Shown here in pieces: positions 1 through 6,195 of a DNA stretch of 11,317 nt; position 1 is the first letter of the stretch, and each line of letters opens with the position of its first letter. A program made the position numbers and the translations under genes. Source of the stretch: an uncultured Cryomorphaceae bacterium (GTDB taxonomy: Bacteria; Bacteroidota; Bacteroidia; Flavobacteriales; Schleiferiaceae). The DNA lies in the NCBI GenBank assembly GCA_937900215.1, contig CALCFH010000034.1, positions 1 to 11,317 on the forward strand, written 5' to 3'. The notes beneath the pieces were generated by a model. The model saw only the letters and a program-made list of their open reading frames with translations. It did no database searches and was not told the DNA's origin.

Positions 1-376
1 TCACGTAGGGAGATATTTCAAAAATGAGTTGGAGATTATCTATTTTTTTTATGGGCTTTATCCTAGATCCAAAATGAAAGGAGTAACCATTGACAATAGA
101 AATATCGCTAGCGGCATTAAAAAAATTAAAATTCATTCCTAAACCCCCATAATAATTGACCATTTCATCCCTCCTTATATTCACTAGCAAAATGGGCTCC
201 GTAGTTATATTTCCGAAGAATGTATTAGTGGCTAAGCGCAAATCTCCCCAAAAAAGACGCTCGGAGTTGGTGCTAAATGACAATTCCGATTGGATGGGAT
301 AGTATCCAACAGAAATCTGAGCTGCAATGGGGGTTGATAAGAGGAAGAATAGTGGCAAAATGAAAAGTCTATTCAT
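1..376 (-). CDS. secreted, probable outer-membrane beta-barrel protein (3' end cut off by window edge)
   Basis: The frame is open from the ATG at 374-376 to the window edge, giving the first 125 residues. Residues 1-19 form a signal peptide (MNRLF, a hydrophobic run, then STPIAA) with a likely signal peptidase I site before Q20, a common ending for exported Bacteroidota proteins. The mature part alternates polar and hydrophobic or aromatic residues in short segments separated by turn-rich stretches (for example around residues 41-55, 61-68, 74-86, 97-105 and 114-124), as expected of transmembrane beta-strands. No family was recognised. Its ATG overlaps the stop codon of the upstream xylanase in an ATGA, so the two are almost certainly co-transcribed and translationally coupled. 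An outer-membrane or surface role linked to the xylanase is inferred; a soluble periplasmic beta-rich protein is the alternative. Confidence 0.7.
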   Translation of the reverse strand, partial: MNRLFILPLFFLLSTPIAAQISVGYYPIQSELSFSTNSERLFWGDLRLATNTFFGNITTEPILLVNIRRDEMVNYYGGLGMNFNFFNAASDISIVNGYSFHFGSRIKPIKKIDNLQLIFEISPYV

Positions 377-1422
377 AAGTTGGAAATCAATTTACAATAG
401 GCTGGCTTAGGTTGATAGTTATCGTCGAATAGCAAAGGAAAGTCGTTCCGGTTGTAGGTATACCTTATCCACGAATCATTGTCACTCACTCCCCAAATGG
501 TAATTCCAAACTGGTATCTAGCAGGAATTCGCTCATAGGCTTTAAATATATAAAGGTATTTCTCGGCTTGTCTTCTTAGCTCCTTCTCAGGAGCTGAAAG
601 CATTTGTTGAGACTGTGGATTTATGGAAATATCTAATTCTGAAATATGAACTAGGTAATCATTTTTCCATATTTCATCCATTGTGTTTGATATTTCTATG
701 TTTTCTGGGAACCCATTAAAGATATGCATCTGCATACCAATCCCATCAATGGGCGTTCCTTTTGCTCTCAGATGGTTTAAATAATTTAGAACAGCTGATC
801 TTTTTACTGGGTTAATGGCCAAGGAGTAGTCGTTGTAAAATAGCTTGGCATTTGGGTCTGCTTCACGAGCATAGATAAATGCTTTCTCAATATAGGAAGC
901 CCCTAGATTTTCCTTCCATATGGAATTTCGCAAAGTGCCATCTTCATTAAAGGCTTCATTTACAACATCCCAACTAGCCGCTTTTCCTTTAAAATGGCTA
1001 ACAATTTCAAGTATGTGTTCTTTTAATAGCTTTTCCCAATCTGCAGTAGATCCTTGATAATTTAAAATCCAATCGGGCAATTGTTTGTGCCATATGAGCG
1101 TATGACCGTGCAAGCGTTTGGAATGGGAGGCACAATAATCCGCAAGTTCATCAGCTTCCGTCCAATAGTATGTGTTTTGATTTGGGTGTAGATAGGCAGG
1201 TTTCATACTATTTTCAGCCGTTACACTATTGAATTGACTATTTACAATTTGACCATACGGCTGATTATTTACTATTTGGGAAAGATCTGCCACAGTACCA
1301 CAATAGAATTCTACTTTATCTGCAAGGCTATTGTTCAAGTTTCCGCAAGGAGATAGCTCTTCCTTTTGGCAGGAGGAAACCAATAGAAAACCAATAACCC
1401 CAATACTTAACAAGCTTTTCAT
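373..1422 (-). CDS. GH10 endo-1,4-beta-xylanase, surface lipoprotein
   Basis: A 349-residue glycoside hydrolase family 10 enzyme, expected to cleave internal beta-1,4-xylosidic bonds of xylan with retention of configuration. Residues 1-18 are a lipoprotein signal with lipobox VSSC; C18 is followed by QKEE, which fits the Bacteroidota lipoprotein export signal (K followed by two acidic residues) and so predicts display on the outer face of the outer membrane. The GH10 landmarks are all present: ENSMKP (70-75), HGHTLIWH (105-112), WDVVNEA with acid/base E156, QMH with H233, SELD with nucleophile E262, and WGVSDNDSW (310-318). One catalytic domain of normal length fills the mature protein; no carbohydrate-binding module is seen. 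The start fits the signal peptide, although no Shine-Dalgarno sequence precedes it. Its stop overlaps the next gene by 4 nt. Activity is assigned from the family; a minor activity on other beta-glucans or aryl-xylosides cannot be excluded. Confidence 0.95.
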   Translation of the reverse strand: MKSLLSIGVIGFLLVSSCQKEELSPCGNLNNSLADKVEFYCGTVADLSQIVNNQPYGQIVNSQFNSVTAENSMKPAYLHPNQNTYYWTEADELADYCASHSKRLHGHTLIWHKQLPDWILNYQGSTADWEKLLKEHILEIVSHFKGKAASWDVVNEAFNEDGTLRNSIWKENLGASYIEKAFIYAREADPNAKLFYNDYSLAINPVKRSAVLNYLNHLRAKGTPIDGIGMQMHIFNGFPENIEISNTMDEIWKNDYLVHISELDISINPQSQQMLSAPEKELRRQAEKYLYIFKAYERIPARYQFGITIWGVSDNDSWIRYTYNRNDFPLLFDDNYQPKPAYCKLISNL

Positions 1423-1625
1423 ATTTCGTAAGTACCCAGAACCGTAGTTCGTTTATAAAAACGCATTTCAGCCTAAAAGTAGCGCATAGAAAGGCACTTC
1501 CAAAGGCGCAAACAGATGAAATAGTTGGATTTAACATATCCCAAATCTTTTATCCAACATCAGGACGGACTTTGGAACTTTTCGTTCCATTTTCCTTATC
1601 CCATCCACACTATTGAAAGTGAAAC

Positions 1626-1676
1626 AGACGCGATGCATCACGCAGAGTAAAGACGCGATGCATCGCGTCTTTACTC
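1626..1676. repeat. perfect 32-bp palindrome with a partial direct copy
   Basis: Positions 1645-1676 form a perfect palindrome with 16-bp arms and no spacer; the left arm is GAGTAAAGACGCGATG. The 14 bases AGACGCGATGCATC in it (1651-1664) also occur at 1626-1639, 25 bp upstream, where the symmetry has decayed. The element is more GC-rich than the surrounding spacer. Form and intergenic position fit a dispersed REP- or MITE-like palindromic repeat. I recall similar GACGCGATGCATCGCGTC-type repeats in other bacterial genomes, but have not checked this. An operator is possible, though the arms are longer than usual. Confidence 0.75.
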
Positions 1677-1680
1677 CTTT

Positions 1681-1702
1681 GGCTTTAATCAAAGCCTTTT
1701 TT
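1681..1702 (+). terminator. terminator-like hairpin in the SulP upstream region
   Basis: GGCTTT (1681-1686), loop AATC, AAAGCC (1691-1696), then six T (1697-1702): the form of a rho-independent terminator read on the plus strand. No plus-strand gene lies upstream in the window. It would therefore stop antisense transcription, act as an attenuator in a long SulP leader, or be part of the adjoining palindromic repeat. The stem is only 6 bp. Confidence 0.35.
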
Positions 1703-1779
1703 AAAAAGCTATTTTCGCAGCCATTTTAAAAGTCTAGGCGAAGCAGCTTCATTTTTGCTTTCGCCCCATTCCATCCTTC

Positions 1780-3309
1780 ATGAAAAAGTATCTCAATCTT
1801 TTCGATCTCAGCCAAAAAGTCAATTATAAAAATGAAGTCTTATCGGGCCTTACGGTTGCTCTTGCGTTGGTGCCCGAGGCAGTGGCATTTGCTCTGATTG
1901 CCGGATTGCCGCCCTTAACGGGTTTGTATGCTGCATTTGTGATGGGTTTAATAACCACTCTTTTGGGTGGAAGGCCGGGCATGATCTCAGGCGCTACCGG
2001 TGCCGTTGCGGTGGTTATTGTCTCTTTGGTGCAAGAACACTCTATTGAATATGTGTTTGCTACCGTTATTTTGGCTGGAATAATTCAGCTCGCTGCGGGA
2101 TTCTTAAGGTTAGGAAAGTTCATTCGGTTGGTGCCGCAGCCTGTGGTTTTTGGCTTTGTAAACGGATTGGCCATCGTTATCTTCCTTTCGCAAATGGAGC
2201 AGTTCAAATCTGCTTCGGGCGATTGGCTCAGTGGTTCAGCTCTCTATCTTATGCTCGGATTGGTGTTCCTAACCATGCTGATTATCTTCGGATTGCCCAA
2301 GCTCACCAAGGCTGTGCCTGCTTCTCTTACCGCCATCTTGGTCATCTTTGGACTTGTGAGTTTCTTGAATTTAGACACCCGTACGGTGGGTGATATTGCT
2401 TCTATAGAGGGCGGTTTCCCTCCCTTTCACCTCGCCATGGTGCCTTTTACTTTTGAGACTTTGAGTATTATTTTCCCCTATGCAGCCATTGTGGCGGGAG
2501 TGGGATTGATTGAAAGTCTGCTCACTTTAAATATTGTGGACGAATTGACTGGAACGCGGGGAAGGGGCAATAAGGAAGCGGTGGCTCAAGGAACGGCCAA
2601 TATTCTTTCGGGTCTTTTTTCGGGTATGGGCGGATGCGCTATGATCGGTCAGAGTTTAATCAATGTAAGCAATGGCGCAAGGGCCCGTTTGTCGGGTATT
2701 GTGGCTTCGGTAATGCTCTTGGTCTTTGTAATGTACGGTTCTTCCCTGATAGAAAAAGTGCCCATGGCCGCGCTAACCGGACTTATGATTATGGTGGCCA
2801 TTGGAACATTTGAGTGGGCCAGCCTGCGCACCTTCGGAAAAATGCCGAAGTCGGATATTTTCGTTCTTATTATGGTTACCCTAGTTACGGTTTTCCTCCA
2901 CAATTTGGCTCTGGCGGTCATTATTGGGGTTATCATATCGGCTCTGGTTTTCGCGTGGGACAATGCCAAGCGCATACGCGCCCGCAAGCAAATAGACGAG
3001 AATGGGGTGAAGCATTATGAAATCTACGGTCCTGTTTTCTTCGGATCGGTAGCGGCCTTTGCGGAGAAGTTCGATGTGGAAAATGATCCCGATGAGGTAA
3101 TTATAGACTTTGCCGAGAGCAGGGTGGTAGATATGTCGGCCATTGAGGCATTGAATAAAATTACCGAGCGTTATCAGAAATTGGGTAAGAAACTCCATCT
3201 AAAGCATTTGAGTCCTGACTGTCTTTTGCTTTTGAAGAATGCGGAAGAGTTGATCGATCTCAATGTAATGGAAGATCCAACGTATAAAGTGATGACGGAC
3301 GATTTGTAG
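1780..3309 (+). CDS. SulP (SLC26) family anion transporter with C-terminal STAS domain
   Basis: A 509-residue inner-membrane permease of the SulP/SLC26 family, which carries sulfate, bicarbonate or other anions, usually with Na+ or H+ or by exchange. The membrane domain spans about residues 18-395: the opening GLTVALALVPEAVAFALIAG (23-42) and GRPGMISGATGAVAVV (64-79) are the conserved first part, and GVGLIESLLT (240-249) and GMGGCAMIGQS (282-292) belong to the second half of the fold. A short basic linker (396-412) leads to a STAS domain (about 413-500), with VVDMSAIEAL (449-458) at the usual DxSA position. It is similar in tone to flavobacterial SulP proteins and the Bacillus YvdB type. It is single-gene here, divergent from the xylanase, without a Shine-Dalgarno sequence. 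The substrate cannot be read from sequence; bicarbonate or sulfate is likeliest. Confidence 0.93.
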   Translation: MKKYLNLFDLSQKVNYKNEVLSGLTVALALVPEAVAFALIAGLPPLTGLYAAFVMGLITTLLGGRPGMISGATGAVAVVIVSLVQEHSIEYVFATVILAGIIQLAAGFLRLGKFIRLVPQPVVFGFVNGLAIVIFLSQMEQFKSASGDWLSGSALYLMLGLVFLTMLIIFGLPKLTKAVPASLTAILVIFGLVSFLNLDTRTVGDIASIEGGFPPFHLAMVPFTFETLSIIFPYAAIVAGVGLIESLLTLNIVDELTGTRGRGNKEAVAQGTANILSGLFSGMGGCAMIGQSLINVSNGARARLSGIVASVMLLVFVMYGSSLIEKVPMAALTGLMIMVAIGTFEWASLRTFGKMPKSDIFVLIMVTLVTVFLHNLALAVIIGVIISALVFAWDNAKRIRARKQIDENGVKHYEIYGPVFFGSVAAFAEKFDVENDPDEVIIDFAESRVVDMSAIEALNKITERYQKLGKKLHLKHLSPDCLLLLKNAEELIDLNVMEDPTYKVMTDDL

Positions 3310-3311
3310 AG

Positions 3312-3334
3312 ATCTATTGAAGACAGATTTTTTT
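3312..3334 (+). terminator. weak possible terminator after SulP
   Basis: ATCT (3312-3315) can pair with AGAT (3325-3328), followed by six further T (3329-3334). It starts 3 nt after the SulP stop codon, where a terminator is expected, but the stem is only 4 bp and AT-rich, so the call rests mainly on position and the T run. Confidence 0.25.
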
Positions 3335-3562
3335 AGTTGAAAGGAGTACGCTAGTCTATTAAATGAGCCAGACATCCAGCTCAAAGGACCCGACAAAGTG
3401 GCTTTGAGTGCTGAAGTGTGTTCAAGAATGGCAATCTGCAAAGAAATGGCCGTCAATATTCTAAGCGATTGACAGCCTAACTTATGTCGCTGTGCAGCTG
3501 TGTATTGTTTGATTTAGAATACTTTGTCCAAAATTCAGGGGTGTTCTAAAAAGCAAACTATG

Positions 3563-3637
3563 TGTCCGTTTGGAAGAAAATTGGAGGTATAGAATGGACA
3601 AACCACAGAGGCTAACTGCCTTTGTATAAAACGGACA
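3563..3637. repeat. 9-bp inverted repeat bounding 75 bp
   Basis: TGTCCGTTT (3563-3571) and its exact complement AAACGGACA (3629-3637) bound 75 bp. Inside lie a strong GGAGG (3583-3587) and, 6 nt later, an 11-codon open frame (ATG 3594 to TAA 3629). This could be the collapsed remnant or MITE form of an insertion sequence, or chance. No target-site duplication was seen next to the ends. Confidence 0.35.
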
Positions 3638-3738
3638 GCAATTAAAAATCAACAATCAAATAGACGAGGATTATGTGCCGCTTTCAAGTGAAGAAATAAC
3701 TAGCCGTACATTAATGTTTTTTCCAGCTATGATAAGCC

Positions 3739-3746
3739 TACCTTTG
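3739..3746 (+). promoter_or_regulatory. candidate Bacteroidota -7 promoter box for typA
   Basis: TACCTTTG matches the Bacteroidota -7 consensus TAnnTTTG in full and lies 19 nt before the typA ATG, which would give a short leader of about 10-15 nt. A clear TTG at the -33 position is missing; only a T-rich stretch (3716-3722) is there. The call is by consensus and position alone. Confidence 0.4.
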
Positions 3747-3765
3747 CCGCGCTTTTGCAGACCCT

Positions 3766-5565
3766 ATGAATATACGAAACATTGCTATTATAGCACACGT
3801 TGACCACGGTAAAACTACCTTGGTTGACAAAATTCTTCACTATTGCCAGTTGTTTAGAGACAACCAAGAAACGGGAGAACTGATTCTAGACAACAACGAT
3901 CTGGAACGCGAACGCGGTATTACCATTCTTAGTAAGAATGTATCCGTACGCTACAAAGATTTCAAGATTAACATTATTGATACCCCAGGTCACTCGGATT
4001 TTGGAGGTGAAGTAGAGCGCGTTCTCAATATGGCAGACGGCGTTCTACTGTTAGTAGATGCCTTTGAAGGCCCTATGCCTCAAACGCGTTTTGTTCTACA
4101 GAAAGCATTGCAACTCGGATTAAAGCCAATTGTAGTTGTAAACAAAGTAGACAAGCCCAATTGCGATCCTGAACTGGCGCACGAAAAGGTGTTTGACCTT
4201 ATGTTTACCCTTGATGCTACCGAAGATCAGTTGAATTTCCCAACGGTATACGGTTCAGCCAAGCACAATTGGATGGGCTTAGATTGGAAGGTTCAAACGG
4301 ATAGTATTTCTCCCCTTCTAGATACGGTGATAGAGCATATCCCCGCCCCAAAAGTAATTGAGGGCAATACTCAAATGCTTATTACTTCGCTCGACTTCAG
4401 CAACTATACAGGTAGAATAGCCATCGGTCGCTTGCACAGAGGTGAGTTAAAGGAAGGGCAATTTGTTCTTTTAATTCGTCGCGATGGAAGTCAACACAAG
4501 GCCCGTGTAAAAGAACTCTATATTTTTGAAGGATTAGGAAAGGTGAAAACCGACCGTGTTCAAGCGGGTGATATTTGTGCTGCCTCAGGTTTAGAAGGAT
4601 TTGAAATTGGAGATACCATTGCCGATGTAGAGTTCCCCGAAGCCTTGCCAACCATTGCCATTGATGAGCCTACAATGAGTATGCTCTTCACTATTAACGA
4701 TTCTCCTTTCTTTGGAAAAGAAGGAAAGTTTGTTACGTCTAGGCATCTGCGTGAGCGATTAGAGAAAGAGATAGAGAAAAACTTAGCCCTCCGTGTTCAA
4801 CATACCGATGCGGCAGATTCTTTCCGTGTATTTGGAAGAGGGGTATTGCATCTCAGTGTTCTCATAGAAACCATGAGAAGAGAAGGATACGAGCTTCAGA
4901 TTGGTCAGCCTCAGGTTATTTTGAAAGAGATAGACGGCGTAAAATGCGAGCCAATTGAAGAACTAACCATAGACCTTCCGGATAGTGTTTCAGGTAAGGC
5001 CATTGAAATGGTAACCCTTCGCAAAGGAGAACTTATGAGCATGACTCCTAAGCTAGATCGTATGATCTTAGAGTTCAGAGTGCCTTCAAGAGGATTGATC
5101 GGATTGAGAAATCAGCTTTTGACAGCTACGGCGGGAGAGGCGATCATGTCGCATAGATTCCATGCTTTCGAAGCGTACAAAGGAGAGATTCCAGGTCGTC
5201 AGAACGGTTCTATCATTTCTATGGAAAAAGGATCAACCATTCCATATTCATTGGATAGACTTCAAGATAGAGGTAAGTTTTTCATAGATCCAGGACAAGA
5301 TATTTATATGGGTCAGGTTATCGGAGAAAACAGTCGCGCAGGCGATATGGCCGTAAACGTTACCAAAGAGAAGAAGCTTACCAATATGCGTGCTTCGGGT
5401 TCGGATGAGAAAATGCGCATTGCTCCGGCCATTCGTTTTTCTCTAGAAGAGGCCTTAGAATACATTCAAGGCGATGAGTACGTTGAGGTTACTCCACAGA
5501 GTATCCGTTTGAGAAAGATTTATTTAGACGAGAACGATAGAAAGCGCTACGCTTCTAAGTTCTAA
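3766..5565 (+). CDS. typA: ribosome-associated translational GTPase TypA/BipA
   Basis: A 599-residue GTPase of the EF-G/LepA superfamily that binds the ribosome and helps 50S assembly and growth under cold or other stress. The G domain shows every motif: HVDHGKTT (11-18, P-loop), RGITI (50-54, switch I threonine T53), DTPGH (72-76), NKVD (126-129) and GSA (163-165). A beta-barrel domain II follows from about residue 200. EF-G-like domains III and V come next, with RVFGRGVLHLSVLIE and the RGLIGLRNQLL stretch typical of BipA, ahead of the BipA-specific C-terminal domain, which includes NVTKEKKLTNMRAS. Full family length. The start is fixed by the conserved MNIRNIAIIAHVDHGKT opening; there is no Shine-Dalgarno sequence. 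It is probably monocistronic, as the next gene is on the other strand and the stop codons overlap. Confidence 0.98.
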   Translation: MNIRNIAIIAHVDHGKTTLVDKILHYCQLFRDNQETGELILDNNDLERERGITILSKNVSVRYKDFKINIIDTPGHSDFGGEVERVLNMADGVLLLVDAFEGPMPQTRFVLQKALQLGLKPIVVVNKVDKPNCDPELAHEKVFDLMFTLDATEDQLNFPTVYGSAKHNWMGLDWKVQTDSISPLLDTVIEHIPAPKVIEGNTQMLITSLDFSNYTGRIAIGRLHRGELKEGQFVLLIRRDGSQHKARVKELYIFEGLGKVKTDRVQAGDICAASGLEGFEIGDTIADVEFPEALPTIAIDEPTMSMLFTINDSPFFGKEGKFVTSRHLRERLEKEIEKNLALRVQHTDAADSFRVFGRGVLHLSVLIETMRREGYELQIGQPQVILKEIDGVKCEPIEELTIDLPDSVSGKAIEMVTLRKGELMSMTPKLDRMILEFRVPSRGLIGLRNQLLTATAGEAIMSHRFHAFEAYKGEIPGRQNGSIISMEKGSTIPYSLDRLQDRGKFFIDPGQDIYMGQVIGENSRAGDMAVNVTKEKKLTNMRASGSDEKMRIAPAIRFSLEEALEYIQGDEYVEVTPQSIRLRKIYLDENDRKRYASKF

Positions 5566-6194
5566 TCCATCTTATATACTTGCTCTAAAGTAGAATCGTC
5601 GTTTATACTAACAGAAAGGTCTTTCACGAGACCTTCTCTGATATCATAAGCCCATCCGTGGATATACGGCATTTGCCTATGTCTCCATGCATTTTGAATG
5701 ATGGAGGTTTTGCCTAAGTCGTACACTTGCTCAATTACATTGAGCTCAACAAATCGTCTTGCTCTCGATTCTTCGTCCACAATGGCATTGAGTTCATCTC
5801 TATGCAAATGGTACACGTCTTTAATGTGTCTTACCCAATTGTCTATGAGTCCGAATTGTTTGTTGCTCATGGCTGCCAATACACCTCCACAACCATAGTG
5901 TCCGCACACGATTACATGCCGTACTTCTAAGACTGTAACGGCATAGTCTAAGACGCTAAGCATATTCATATCAGTATGAATTACCATATTGGCGATGTTC
6001 CTGTGCACAAATACTTCGCCGGGTGCGGTACCTGTTATTTCGTTGGCCGGAACTCTAGAATCGGCGCAGCCGATCCACAATACGGGTGGTTTTTGTCCAT
6101 CGGCAAGTCTCTCAAAAAAATGGGTGTCTTCTGCCAATCGCGCTTCAACCCACTCCTTGTTGTTCTTCAGTAGCTTCTTGTAATATTCGGGCAT
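5562..6194 (-). CDS. can: beta-class carbonic anhydrase
   Basis: A 210-residue cytoplasmic zinc enzyme interconverting CO2 and bicarbonate. The zinc ligands are C43, H99 and C102, in WIGCADSRVP (40-49) and VCGHYGCGG (96-104); D45 and R47 form the catalytic dyad. GEVFVHRNIANMVIHTD (59-75) and the C-terminal HGWAYDIREG (179-188) and TLEQVY (202-207) follow the E. coli Can pattern closely, and the length fits. It lies directly behind the SulP gene: the SulP TAA and this ATG are separated by one nucleotide, so the two are one translationally coupled operon, with bicarbonate as the shared substrate. The start follows from that coupling. Its stop TAG overlaps the typA TAA from the opposite strand by 4 nt. 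Confidence 0.97.
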   Translation of the reverse strand: MPEYYKKLLKNNKEWVEARLAEDTHFFERLADGQKPPVLWIGCADSRVPANEITGTAPGEVFVHRNIANMVIHTDMNMLSVLDYAVTVLEVRHVIVCGHYGCGGVLAAMSNKQFGLIDNWVRHIKDVYHLHRDELNAIVDEESRARRFVELNVIEQVYDLGKTSIIQNAWRHRQMPYIHGWAYDIREGLVKDLSVSINDDSTLEQVYKMD

Positions 6195-6195
6195 A

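Larger units (their letters stand above)
1423..1779. other. divergent intergenic spacer with several hairpins
   Basis: These 357 bp separate the starts of the xylanase (minus) and the first SulP gene (plus) and hold no convincing gene. Besides the 32-bp palindrome and the terminator-like hairpin listed separately, there are smaller inverted repeats: GTTGGAT/ATCCAAC (1524-1530 and 1552-1558), TGGAAC/GTTCCA (1573-1578 and 1584-1589), and GGCGAAGC pairing with GCTTTCGCC with one bulged base (1737-1744 and 1757-1765), the last ending 14 nt before the SulP ATG. No good TAnnTTTG promoter box was found for either gene; CATTTTTG at 1750-1757 is one mismatch away for SulP but lies very close to the start codon. 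Confidence 0.5.
3310..3765. other. gene-poor spacer between SulP and typA
   Basis: These 456 bp show no recognisable gene. There is an open stretch of 43 codons at 3341-3472 (plus strand, ending TGA) whose product I do not recognise; it has an internal ATG only 15 codons from its end. A hairpin CTCAAAG/CTTTGAG (3380-3386 and 3402-3408) has a competing inner pairing CAAAG/CTTTG (3394-3398 and 3402-3406). GCTGTG is repeated at 3489 and 3497. A TGTCCGTTT/AAACGGACA inverted repeat is listed separately, as is the probable typA promoter. The region could be a decayed mobile element or a long typA leader. Confidence 0.4.

Noticed and set aside
1328..1537. 69-codon open frame on the minus strand over the xylanase start
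   Set aside because: It overlaps the signal-peptide region of a clear gene in another frame and has no recognisable protein character.
2649..3456. Several open frames inside and just after the first SulP gene, mostly on the minus strand
   Set aside because: They are shadows of the SulP coding strand, with compositions typical of antisense reading, and no family is recognisable.
3341..3472. 43-codon open stretch on the plus strand after SulP
   Set aside because: It looks fairly protein-like but has no start codon until 15 codons before its end and no recognised homology, so it was noted only as part of the spacer, as a possible relic.
3674..3700. 8-codon frame with GAGG upstream (ATG near 3674)
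   Set aside because: Too short and its spacing poor; likely chance in AT-rich DNA.
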